Part shown: positions 1-8,636 of the stretch, piece by piece
Layout of the letters: each line of letters starts with the position of its first letter
Numbering within the stretch: the stretch's first letter is position 1
Origin: Ramlibacter tataouinensis TTB310
GTDB taxonomy: Bacteria > Pseudomonadota > Gammaproteobacteria > Burkholderiales > Burkholderiaceae_C
Assembly: GCF_000215705.1 (NCBI RefSeq)
Contig: NC_015677.1
Coordinates: 818,001-882,000, forward strand
Direction: 5' to 3'
Length of the DNA: 64,000 nucleotides
Notes under the pieces: model-generated
Told to the model about the DNA's origin: nothing
The model's database searches: none
What the model saw: only the letters and a program-made list of their open reading frames with translations
Made by a program: the position numbers and the translations under genes

Positions 1-23
1 GGCTGCAGGTAGGTCTCGATCAT
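1..23 (-). CDS. 5' end of an unidentified gene (partial)
   Basis: On the minus strand an ATG at 23 overlaps the engB stop codon in an ATGA arrangement and stays open to the window edge, reading MIETYLQ. The coupling is the style used throughout this window, so a real downstream gene in the engB operon is plausible. Only seven codons are visible and I do not recognise the product. Confidence 0.3.
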
Positions 24-712
24 GGCGCCGGCTCCTCGGGGTGCGTCCACTGCCACAACAGGAGGGCGGTGTCCTCCACGCCCTGCTTCTTCAGGGCAGA
101 GAACAGTTTCACCTCGCCGCCGCCAGCCTGCAGTCGCGCGATGGACAGGGCCTTGGCGGCCTCGCTGCGATTGAGCTTGTCGGCCTTGGTCAGCAGCACC
201 AGGAACTTCAGCCCCTGCTCGACGCGCGGGCGGATCACCTCCAGCAGGATGTTGTCCAGCTCGGTCAGCCCGTGGCGCGGGTCGCACAGCAGCACCACGC
301 CGCGCAGGTTCTCGCGCGTGACCAGGTAGCTGGCCATGACCTGCTGCCAGCGCAGCTTGTCCTGCTGCGGCACGGCGGCGTAGCCATAACCCGGCAGGTC
401 GGCCAGCACGGCGTCGGTCAGGCCCTGCCGGCCCAGCGCGAACAGGTTGATGCTTTGCGTGCGGCCAGGCGTCTTGGAGGCGAAGGCCAGGCGCTTTTGC
501 TGCGCCAGCGTGTTGATGCAGGTGGACTTGCCGGCATTGGAGCGGCCGACGAAGGCGATCTCGGGCCATTCGTGCGGCGGCAGGAATTCCAGCCGCGGCG
601 CCGTGGTCAGGAAGCGGGCCGTGTGCAGCCATCCCATGGCCTGGGCCGCGGTGGCGCGGGCCGGTGGCGCGGGGGAAGGAGCAGGGGCGGCGGGGCCCGG
701 CGGGTGCGTCAT
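20..712 (-). CDS. engB: Ribosome biogenesis GTP-binding protein EngB (YihA/YsxC)
   Basis: A TRAFAC-class GTPase of about 230 residues that acts in the cytoplasm on maturation of the large ribosomal subunit. The GTPase motifs are in order: GRSNAGKS P-loop at about 56-63, switch I with TPGRT at about 81-85, DLPGYG (G3) at about 105-110, TKAD (G4) at about 175-178, and SALK near the C terminus. The N-terminal 25 residues are a Pro/Ala-rich extension typical of relatives in this group. I chose ATG 712; an in-frame ATG at 751 would add 13 residues but would place the start inside the divergent promoter region. It is divergent from the cytochrome c4 gene. Confidence 0.93.
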   Translation of the reverse strand: MTHPPGPAAPAPSPAPPARATAAQAMGWLHTARFLTTAPRLEFLPPHEWPEIAFVGRSNAGKSTCINTLAQQKRLAFASKTPGRTQSINLFALGRQGLTDAVLADLPGYGYAAVPQQDKLRWQQVMASYLVTRENLRGVVLLCDPRHGLTELDNILLEVIRPRVEQGLKFLVLLTKADKLNRSEAAKALSIARLQAGGGEVKLFSALKKQGVEDTALLLWQWTHPEEPAP

Positions 713-748
713 GCGTGCTGTCCAGTCAGGGCGGAGGGCCGGGGTCGG

Positions 749-759
749 CATTGTAGAAT
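749..759. promoter_or_regulatory. Overlapping divergent -10 elements between engB and the cytochrome c4 gene
   Basis: On the plus strand TAGAAT occupies 754-759, pointing to the cytochrome gene 39 nt ahead. On the minus strand TACAAT is read from 755 to 750, pointing to engB. The two hexamers overlap by two bases. No good -35 box is seen for either, so this is a pattern-based call. Confidence 0.3.
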
Positions 760-798
760 CTCGCGGTTTTGCGCCTCAAGAGACGAATTCCCAAGCCT

Positions 799-1512
799 AT
801 GAAGTTGCACGCTTTCCTGCTGATGGCTGCCTCGCTGGCGGCGACCGTGACCACGGCGCTGGCCCAGCAGCCGGCCGCGAATGCCGCGCCCGCCGACCAG
901 GTGGCACCCGCGCAGCCGGCGGCAGCGGCCCAGGCCCCCGCCAAGCCGGACCCCGCGTTGGGCGAGCAGCGCTTCACCGCGGTGTGCGCCGCCTGCCACG
1001 GCGCGGACGGCAATTCGGCCATCCCGGCCAACCCCAAGCTGGCCGCCCAGCATCCGGAGTACATCGTCAAGCAGCTGCAGGAGTACAAGGCCGGCAAGAG
1101 GCCCAACGCGATCATGCAGGGCTTTGCCGCGCAGCTGTCGGACGCCGACATGCGCAACATCGCCGTCTGGCTGGACCGCCAGAAGGCCAAGCCGGGCTTC
1201 GCCCGCGACAAGCAGCTGGTGGCCACGGGCGAGCGCATCTGGCGCGGCGGCCTGCCCGACCGGCAGATCGCCGCCTGCGCGGGCTGCCACAGCCCCAACG
1301 GCGCAGGCATCCCGGCGCAGTACCCGCGCCTGTCGGGCCAGCATGCCGACTACACCGCGGCGCAGCTGGTGAAATTCCGCACGGCCGCCAACGTTCCCAA
1401 CGTCAAGGGCGACAGCGCCCGGCCCAACAGCGTGCAGATGATGCAGATCGCCTCGCGCATGACCGACCAGGAGATCCGCGCGGTGTCCGACTACGTCGCC
1501 GGGCTTCGCTGA
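799..1512 (+). CDS. Periplasmic dihaem cytochrome c4
   Basis: A 237-residue dihaem c-type cytochrome, an electron carrier between the bc1 complex and terminal oxidases. It has a Sec signal peptide (first 22 residues, ending at about ALA-QQ), an Ala/Pro-rich linker, and two class I haem domains with CAACH at about 63-67 and CAGCH at about 160-164. Start at ATG 799 gives a clean signal peptide; an ATG at 769 would add ten residues including RLKRR and is less likely. The next two genes, resB and ccsB, attach haem to such proteins, which makes the context coherent. Confidence 0.9.
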   Translation: MKLHAFLLMAASLAATVTTALAQQPAANAAPADQVAPAQPAAAAQAPAKPDPALGEQRFTAVCAACHGADGNSAIPANPKLAAQHPEYIVKQLQEYKAGKRPNAIMQGFAAQLSDADMRNIAVWLDRQKAKPGFARDKQLVATGERIWRGGLPDRQIAACAGCHSPNGAGIPAQYPRLSGQHADYTAAQLVKFRTAANVPNVKGDSARPNSVQMMQIASRMTDQEIRAVSDYVAGLR

Positions 1513-1551
1513 GGCCCAGCGGGAACCAAGCCCGCTTTGGCAGACACTTAA

Positions 1552-1585
1552 GACAGGCGGGACTCGCACCGGGCTCCCGCCTGTC
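1552..1585 (+). terminator. Hairpin between the cytochrome c4 gene and resB
   Basis: A perfect 11-bp inverted repeat: GACAGGCGGGA (1552-1562) and TCCCGCCTGTC (1575-1585) around a 12-nt loop, followed by GTCCCTTTC. A weaker 6-bp hairpin (AGCGGG/CCCGCT, 1518-1536) precedes it. The missing U-run argues against a strong intrinsic terminator. It may be a processing site or attenuator before resB, 20 nt before its ATG. Confidence 0.35.
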
Positions 1586-1605
1586 GTCCCTTTCACGCCC
1601 CCACC

Positions 1606-3729
1606 ATGAACGCTTCGACCCACGGACTCCGGGTCCGCACCGGCTCGCAGACGCTGCGCGCGGCGGTGGAGATGCTGTCGTCGATGCGCTTCGCGATCTC
1701 GCTGCTCACCGTCATCTGCATCGCCTCGGTGATCGGCACCGTGCTCAAGCAGCACGAGCCCGCCGTCAACTACTTCAACCAGTTCGGCCCCTTCTGGGCC
1801 GAGCTGTTCCTGGCGCTCAAGCTCAACGCGGTCTACAGCGCCTGGTGGTTCCTGCTGATCCTGGCCTTCCTGGTGGCCAGCACCTCGCTGTGCATCGCCC
1901 GCAACACGCCCCGGATCCTGACCGACCTGAAGGCGCACAAGGAGAACATCCGCGAGCAGGGCCTGCAGGCCTTCCGCCACAAGGCCGAGGGTGGCGTGGC
2001 GGACGCGCCGGAGCTGGCGGCGCAGCGCATCGGCCAGGCGCTGGCGCGCGCCGGCTGGAAGGTCAAGCTGCAGCGGCGCGAAGGCCCCGCCGGCACCGGC
2101 TGGATGGTGGCCGCCAAGGCCGGCGCGGCCAACAAGCTGGGCTACATCGCGGCGCACAGCGCCATCGTGCTGGTCTGCCTGGGCGGCCTGCTGGACGGCG
2201 ACCTGATCGTGCGGGCGCAGATGTGGTGGGGCGGCAAGCAACCCTTTGCCGGCGGCGGCATGATCGCCGACGTGCCGGCCCGCCACCGGCTGCCGGCCGG
2301 CAATCCCACCTTCCGCGGCAACCTGCTGGTGGCCGAGGGCGCGCAGGCGGGCACGGCCATCCTGAACCAGTCCGACGGCATCCTGCTGCAGGAACTGCCG
2401 TTCTCCATCGAGCTGAAGAAGTTCATCGTGGAGCACTACTCCACCGGCATGCCCAAGCTGTTCGCCAGCGAGATCGTGATCCACGACCGCGAGACCGGCG
2501 AGAAGGTCCCGGCGCGCGTGGAGGTGAACCACCCGGCCCGGCACCGCGGCATCGAGATCTACCAGTCCAGCTTCGACGACGGCGGCTCCACGGTGCGGCT
2601 GGCGGCCGTGCCCATGAGCCCGGGCGGCAAGGCGTTCGAGATCCAGGGCGTGATCGGCGGCAGCTCGCAGCTGTCCAGGGGGCAGGGCGAGGGCGCGCAG
2701 ACCCTGGCGCTGGAGTACACGGCCCTGCGCGTGATCAACGTCGAGAACTTCAGCGGCGACCCCGCGAGCAGCGGCGCCGACGTGCGCAAGGTGGACCTGC
2801 AAAGCTCCATCGAGGCGCGCCTGGGCGCGGGCAACAAGACGGTGACCAAGCGCGAGCTGCGCAACGTGGGCCCCAGCATCACCTACAAGCTGCGCGACGC
2901 CGCCGGCCAGGCGCGCGAGTTCCACAACTACATGCTGCCGGTGGACATGGGCGAGGGCGTGCCGGTGTTCCTGCTGGGGCTGCGCGACACGCCGGCCCAG
3001 GCCTTCCGCTACCTGCGCATACCCGCCGACGACCAGGGCGAGCTGGCCGGCTTCGTGCGCCTGCGCGATGCGCTGGCCGACGCGCAGCTGCGCGAGCAGG
3101 CGGTGCGCCGCTACGCCGCCAAGGCCACCGACCCGGCGCGGCCCGAGCTGGCGGGCCAGTTGGCCGCCTCGGCCAGCCGCGCGCTGCAGCTGTTCGCCGG
3201 CGGCAGTGGTCCGGACGGCAAGGCGGTAGGTGGGCTGCAGGCCATCTCCAATTTCATGGAGGCCAACGTGCCCGAGGCCGAGCGGGCCCGCGCGGGCGAG
3301 GTGCTGGTGCGCATCCTGAGCGGCTCGCTGTTCGAGCTGGTGCAGCTGACGCGCGAGCAGGCCGGCTTGGCACCGTTGCAGCCCAGCGACGCCACCCAGG
3401 CCTTCATGAGCCAGGCCGTGCTGGCCCTGAGCGACGCGCCGCTGTACCCTGCGCCCATGGCCTTCCAGCTCAAGGACTTCACCCAGGTCCAGGCCAGCGT
3501 GTTCCAGGTGGCGCGCGCCCCCGGGCGCAACATCGTCTACCTGGGCTGCGCCTTGCTGATCCTGGGCGTTTTCGCCATGCTCTACGTGCGCGAGAGGCGG
3601 CTGTGGGTCTGGCTGGCGCCGCAGGCCGGCGGGTCCCGCGCCACCATGGCCTTGTCCAGCAACCGCCAGACGCTGGACACGGACCGCGAATTCGAGCTGC
3701 TGCGCCACAAACTCCTGGGCCATCCATGA
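1606..3729 (+). CDS. resB: Cytochrome c biogenesis protein ResB (Ccs1)
   Basis: A 707-residue membrane subunit of the system II haem delivery and ligation complex, which attaches haem to CxxCH apocytochromes outside the inner membrane. N-terminal hydrophobic segments lie near residues 25-50 and 75-95, a third near 180-200, then a large periplasmic domain, and a last membrane span near 640-665. This is the expected ResB layout at the long end of the family range. The stop overlaps the ccsB start (ATGA), giving translational coupling with its partner. Confidence 0.95.
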   Translation: MNASTHGLRVRTGSQTLRAAVEMLSSMRFAISLLTVICIASVIGTVLKQHEPAVNYFNQFGPFWAELFLALKLNAVYSAWWFLLILAFLVASTSLCIARNTPRILTDLKAHKENIREQGLQAFRHKAEGGVADAPELAAQRIGQALARAGWKVKLQRREGPAGTGWMVAAKAGAANKLGYIAAHSAIVLVCLGGLLDGDLIVRAQMWWGGKQPFAGGGMIADVPARHRLPAGNPTFRGNLLVAEGAQAGTAILNQSDGILLQELPFSIELKKFIVEHYSTGMPKLFASEIVIHDRETGEKVPARVEVNHPARHRGIEIYQSSFDDGGSTVRLAAVPMSPGGKAFEIQGVIGGSSQLSRGQGEGAQTLALEYTALRVINVENFSGDPASSGADVRKVDLQSSIEARLGAGNKTVTKRELRNVGPSITYKLRDAAGQAREFHNYMLPVDMGEGVPVFLLGLRDTPAQAFRYLRIPADDQGELAGFVRLRDALADAQLREQAVRRYAAKATDPARPELAGQLAASASRALQLFAGGSGPDGKAVGGLQAISNFMEANVPEAERARAGEVLVRILSGSLFELVQLTREQAGLAPLQPSDATQAFMSQAVLALSDAPLYPAPMAFQLKDFTQVQASVFQVARAPGRNIVYLGCALLILGVFAMLYVRERRLWVWLAPQAGGSRATMALSSNRQTLDTDREFELLRHKLLGHP

Positions 3730-5048
3730 ACACCGCCACCACCACCCTGATTCTGAACGAGGGCTTCCTGGCCCGCCGCAACTGGCTGGACTGGCTGTTC
3801 GCCGCGCTGGTGGCTGCCGGCGGCGCCTTTGCCTTCAGCCGCTACGGCGGCTACATGGACGTGTACGAGAAGGCGATCCTGCTGGCGGCCATCCCCTCGA
3901 CCGTCTGGCTGGGCTGGTTCTGGCGGCCCCTGCAGCGGCTGATGGCGGCGGTGGCGGTTTTCGCGCTGCTGGGCGTGGGCAGCTACCAGGGCGACCTGGG
4001 CCGGGCCGAGTCCGTCTTCTGGCTGAAGTATTTCCTGTCCAGCCAGTCCGCCATCCTCTGGATGAGCATGCTCTTCTTCATGAGCACCGCCTTCTACTGG
4101 ATCGGCCTGCTGGGCCGTGGCCAGGCCACTGCCATGGAGCGCATCGGCTCGGGCATCGCCTGGGTCGCCGTGGGCATGGCCCTGATCGGCACCCTGGTGC
4201 GCTGGTACGAGAGCTACCTGATCGGCCCCGACATCGGCCACATCCCGGTGAGCAACCTGTACGAGGTGTTCGTGCTGTTCTGCTGGATGACGGCGCTGTT
4301 CTACCTGTACTTCGAGCAGCAGTACGGCACGCGCGCCCTGGGCGCCTTCGCCATGCTGGTGGTCAGCGCCGCGGTCGGCTTCCTGCTCTGGTACACCGTG
4401 GTGCGCGAGGCGCACGAGATCCAGCCGCTGGTGCCGGCGCTCAAGAGCTGGTGGATGAAGCTGCACGTGCCGGCCAACTTCGTGGGTTATGGCACCTTCG
4501 CGCTGGCGGCCATGGTGGCCTTCGCCTACCTGGTCAAGGCGCAGGCGGCCGAGACGCGCTGGTGGAAGCTGGCGCCGCTGTGGGCACTGGGCATGGTGCT
4601 GTGCTTCGAGCCGCTGGTGTTCCGCAAGGCGCCCGAGGGCGGCATGAGCGACTATTGGGCGGTGTATTTCGGCATCTCGGCCCTGATCGTCGGTGGCATT
4701 TTGATGCTGCGGCGGCGCATCGCCGAGCGCCTGCCGGCCTTCGAGGTGCTGGACGATGTGATGTACAAGTCCATCGCCGTGGGCTTCGCCTTCTTCACCA
4801 TCGCCACCGTGCTGGGAGCGCTGTGGGCCGCCGAGGCCTGGGGCGGCTACTGGAGCTGGGACCCCAAGGAGACCTGGGCGCTGATCGTCTGGCTCAACTA
4901 CGCGGCCTGGCTGCACATGCGGCTGATGAAGGGCTTGCGCGGCGCCGTCTCGGCCTGGTGGGCGCTGGTCGGCCTGGCGGTGACCACCTTCGCCTTCCTG
5001 GGCGTCAACATGTTCCTGTCGGGGCTGCACAGCTACGGCAACCTGTAA
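3726..5048 (+). CDS. ccsB: Cytochrome c biogenesis protein CcsB (CcsA/ResC family)
   Basis: A 440-residue polytopic haem-handling protein, partner of ResB in system II. The hallmark Trp-rich WWD loop is visible near the C terminus as WGGYWSWDPKETW, followed by the family's HMR and the late NMFLSGLHSYG motif. Many hydrophobic spans precede it. The start ATG 3726 overlaps the resB stop. Longer readings of this frame from further upstream are antiparallel shadow and were not used. Confidence 0.95.
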   Translation: MNTATTTLILNEGFLARRNWLDWLFAALVAAGGAFAFSRYGGYMDVYEKAILLAAIPSTVWLGWFWRPLQRLMAAVAVFALLGVGSYQGDLGRAESVFWLKYFLSSQSAILWMSMLFFMSTAFYWIGLLGRGQATAMERIGSGIAWVAVGMALIGTLVRWYESYLIGPDIGHIPVSNLYEVFVLFCWMTALFYLYFEQQYGTRALGAFAMLVVSAAVGFLLWYTVVREAHEIQPLVPALKSWWMKLHVPANFVGYGTFALAAMVAFAYLVKAQAAETRWWKLAPLWALGMVLCFEPLVFRKAPEGGMSDYWAVYFGISALIVGGILMLRRRIAERLPAFEVLDDVMYKSIAVGFAFFTIATVLGALWAAEAWGGYWSWDPKETWALIVWLNYAAWLHMRLMKGLRGAVSAWWALVGLAVTTFAFLGVNMFLSGLHSYGNL

Positions 5049-5113
5049 TGCCCTACTGAATCCGTTGCCCGACCGGCCCGCGTAACCTGACCAGAACCCC
5101 AAGGACGACGAGC

Positions 5114-6112
<999 letters not shown>

Positions 6113-6113
6113 G

Positions 6114-6773
6114 ATGGCCTCTTCGGCCACCCATGCCGCACCGGCCTCGCGTCGCCCGCCCGCCGCGGTCTCGCGCGGGCTGATGCACCCGGCGGCCAAG
6201 CCGCTGCTGTTCGCACTGTGCCTGCTGCCGTTCGGCTGGCTGTTCTACGGCGCCCTGACCGATGGCCTGGGCGCCAATCCGGCCGAGTACCTGATCCGCG
6301 CCACCGGCGACTGGACGCTGCGCTTCCTGTGCCTGACCTTGGCGGTGACGCCGCTGCGGGTGCTGGCCGGCCTGCCGGCGCTGGCGCGCTTTCGTCGCAT
6401 GCTGGGCCTGTTCATGTATTTCTACGTCGTGCTGCACCTGGTCAGCTACGCCTGGTTCGACATGGGCTTCGACGTGAGCGAGATCGCGCGCGACATCGCC
6501 AAGCGGCCCTTCATCCTGGTGGGCTTTGCCGCTTTCCTGCTGCTGACGCCGCTGGCCGCGACCTCGTTCAACCGGGCAGTCAAGGCCCTGGGGGCCAAGC
6601 GCTGGCAGGCGCTGCACAAGCTGGTCTATGCGGTCGCCGGTCTGGCCGTGCTGCATTTCTTCTGGATGCGCGCGGGCAAGAACGACTTCGCCGAGGTGGC
6701 GGTGTATGCCGCCATCCTGGCCGTGCTGCTGGGGTGGCGTGTGCTGCAGTGGGCGAAGAGGAAGCGGGCCTAG
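6114..6773 (+). CDS. msrQ: MsrPQ haem-binding membrane subunit MsrQ (YedZ)
   Basis: A 219-residue integral membrane b-type haem protein that passes electrons from the respiratory chain to MsrP. About six hydrophobic segments are visible, with conserved His residues in the spans (VVLHLVSY, ALHKLVYA, VLHFFWM). It follows msrP after a single base, so the pair is co-transcribed. The first 20 residues are Ala/Pro-rich and may be a slightly over-long N terminus. Confidence 0.93.
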   Translation: MASSATHAAPASRRPPAAVSRGLMHPAAKPLLFALCLLPFGWLFYGALTDGLGANPAEYLIRATGDWTLRFLCLTLAVTPLRVLAGLPALARFRRMLGLFMYFYVVLHLVSYAWFDMGFDVSEIARDIAKRPFILVGFAAFLLLTPLAATSFNRAVKALGAKRWQALHKLVYAVAGLAVLHFFWMRAGKNDFAEVAVYAAILAVLLGWRVLQWAKRKRA

Positions 6774-6783
6774 CCCGCTTGCA

Positions 6784-8055
6784 TCAACCGGGCAGCCGTT
6801 CCATCCGCATCTGGTCCTGCGCCGTTTCGCGCTCGCGGATCAGGTGGGCCCGGTCGCCGTCCACCAGCACCTCGGCGGCGCGGCCACGGGTGTTGTAGTT
6901 GCTGGCCATGCTCATGCAGTAGGCACCGGCCGACAGCACGGCCAGCAGGTCGCCGGACCGCACGGCCAGCTCGCGGTCACGTCCCAGCCAGTCGCCGCTC
7001 TCGCACACCGGGCCGACCACGTCATAGCGCTGCGCGTTGCCGCGCGTCGGCCGCACCGGTTCGATGCGGTGGAAGGCTTGGTACATGGCCGGCCGCGGCA
7101 GGTCGTTCATGGCGGCATCGACGATGCAGAAGTTCTTGTGCTCGCCGGGCTTGAGGTACAGCACCTCGGTCAGGCAGACGCCGGCATTGCCCACCAGCGA
7201 GCGGCCGGGCTCGATCATGAGATGGCGGCCGCCATGGCCGCGCGCGTCCAGCTTGGCCAGCAGCTGCGCCCACAGCGTATCGGCGGCCGGTGGGCGGTCG
7301 CCGTTGTAGTCGATGCCCAGGCCGCCGCCGAAGTCGATGTGGGCGAGGGGGATGCCGGCGGCCTCGACCGCCTCCACCAGGTCGAGCACGCGGTCCATGG
7401 CGTCGAGGTAGGGCGCGCCGTCGGTGATCTGCGAGCCGATGTGGCAGTCGATGCCCACCACCTTCAGCCCCGGCAGTTCGACGGCGCGGCGGTAGGCGTG
7501 CAGAGTGCGCTCGTGCGCGACGCCGAACTTGTTGTCCTTGAGGCCGGTGGAGATGTAAGGATGGGTCCTGGCATCGACGTTCGGGTTGACACGGATGCTC
7601 ACGGACGCCGCCACGCCGGCGGCGCTGGCCACCCGGCTCAGCTCCTCGAGCTCGGCTTCGCTCTCGACATTGAAGCAACCTATGCCCACCTCCAGCGCGC
7701 GGCGCATCTCGGCGCGTGTCTTGCCGACCCCGGAGAAGATGACCTTGGAGGGCAGCGCCCCGGCCGCGAGCACGCGCTCGAGCTCGCCGCCCGAGACGAT
7801 GTCGAAACCGCAGCCGGCCCGCGCGAACAGCTGCAGCACGGCCAGCGAGGAGTTGGCTTTCATCGCATAGCAGATGGTGGCCTGGCGGCCGGCGAAGCCG
7901 CGCTGGTAGGCCGCGAGCGCTGCCAGCATGGCCGCCTTGGAATAGACGAACAGGGGCGTGCCGTGCTGCCGCGCCAGCGCTGCCAGCGGCAGCTGTTCGA
8001 TCCAGAGTTCACCGTCCTGCCGGTGGACGTAAGGGTGGCCGGGCAGGTGGGTCAT
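6784..8055 (-). CDS. lysA: Diaminopimelate decarboxylase LysA
   Basis: A 423-residue PLP enzyme of the alanine-racemase fold that decarboxylates meso-diaminopimelate to L-lysine, the last step of lysine synthesis. The PLP lysine is K66 in CYAMKAN. The GGGLGIDY phosphate-binding loop, HIGSQ motif and the C-terminal active-site CESGD are present. The start codon overlaps the stop of lptM (ATGA) and the two genes are read together. Confidence 0.96.
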   Translation of the reverse strand: MTHLPGHPYVHRQDGELWIEQLPLAALARQHGTPLFVYSKAAMLAALAAYQRGFAGRQATICYAMKANSSLAVLQLFARAGCGFDIVSGGELERVLAAGALPSKVIFSGVGKTRAEMRRALEVGIGCFNVESEAELEELSRVASAAGVAASVSIRVNPNVDARTHPYISTGLKDNKFGVAHERTLHAYRRAVELPGLKVVGIDCHIGSQITDGAPYLDAMDRVLDLVEAVEAAGIPLAHIDFGGGLGIDYNGDRPPAADTLWAQLLAKLDARGHGGRHLMIEPGRSLVGNAGVCLTEVLYLKPGEHKNFCIVDAAMNDLPRPAMYQAFHRIEPVRPTRGNAQRYDVVGPVCESGDWLGRDRELAVRSGDLLAVLSAGAYCMSMASNYNTRGRAAEVLVDGDRAHLIRERETAQDQMRMERLPG

Positions 8056-8288
8056 GGCGGGCTGTTGCCGGTGGGCGTGGACGCTGCAGGGGCCGGGGCA
8101 GGCGCGACGGTGGGGTTGGTCGGCGCCGGCGTCAGGGTCTGCGGCAGCGTGGCGCGGTTGGCCGCCGCCGGGCCGGTGGGCAGGTACAGCGAGCCCTTCT
8201 GGCCGCAGCCGGCCAGCACCAGGGACAGCACGGCCAGCCCCAGCGGGCCGCAGGTGACCCGCCTCACTAGAATCGATAGGTCGAACAT
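8052..8288 (-). CDS. lptM: LPS translocon maturation chaperone LptM (YifL-like lipoprotein)
   Basis: A 78-residue lipoprotein with a signal peptide ending in LVLAGC (lipidated Cys28), followed by the family's GQKGSLYLP signature and a low-complexity Pro/Ala/Thr tail. Members assist assembly of the LptD/LptE outer-membrane LPS translocon. The synteny cyaY<>lptM is shared with enterobacteria. The ATG lies only 12 bp from the divergent cyaY ATG, and TACAAT on the minus strand (8300-8295) ends 6 nt before it, so the message may be leaderless. Confidence 0.85.
   Translation of the reverse strand: MFDLSILVRRVTCGPLGLAVLSLVLAGCGQKGSLYLPTGPAAANRATLPQTLTPAPTNPTVAPAPAPAASTPTGNSPP
8268..8273 (+). promoter_or_regulatory. 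Candidate -10 element for cyaY
   Basis: TAGAAT at 8268-8273 lies 27 nt before the cyaY ATG, inside the lptM coding region. Because only 12 bp separate the two divergent start codons, promoters have to sit within the opposing genes. No convincing -35 is visible. Confidence 0.25.
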
Positions 8289-8300
8289 CGTGAAATTGTA

Positions 8301-8636
8301 ATGACCGACCTCGAATACATGGACCAGGCCGAAGCCCTGCTGCACGCGGTGGAGGCGAGCTGCGACCGTATCAACGAGGCCAGCGATGCCGACATCGACA
8401 ACCAGCGCGTGGGCGGCATGGTGACGCTCACCTTCCCCAACGGCAGCCAGGTCATCGTCAACCAGCAAAAGCCCCTGCATGAGGTCTGGATGGCCGCCAA
8501 GGCCGGCGGCTTCCACTACCGCTTCGATGGCGGCCAGTGGCGCGACACCAAGACCGGTAGCGAGTTCTTCGCGGACCTGAGCCGCTACGCCAGCCAGCAG
8601 GCCGGCCAGGCGCTGCGCTTCGTGGCGCCCGCCTAG
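8301..8636 (+). CDS. cyaY: Iron donor protein CyaY (bacterial frataxin)
   Basis: A 111-residue frataxin homologue that binds iron and modulates IscS-dependent Fe-S cluster assembly. The acidic first helix ([20 protein letters not shown]), the [16 protein letters not shown] beta strands and the conserved [15 protein letters not shown] region match the family, and the length is typical. The stop overlaps the PBP1A stop by four bases in a convergent arrangement. Confidence 0.93.
   Translation: MTDLEYMDQAEALLHAVEASCDRINEASDADIDNQRVGGMVTLTFPNGSQVIVNQQKPLHEVWMAAKAGGFHYRFDGGQWRDTKTGSEFFADLSRYASQQAGQALRFVAPA

Noticed and set aside
709..3723. 1004-residue frame antisense to the cytochrome c4 gene and resB
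   Set aside because: It has repetitive Gly/Arg/Gln/His composition and no recognisable domain.
447..3725. Upstream part of the 1533-residue frame leading into ccsB
   Set aside because: The N-terminal two-thirds is a shadow of engB, cytochrome c4 and resB. The real ccsB starts at 3726.
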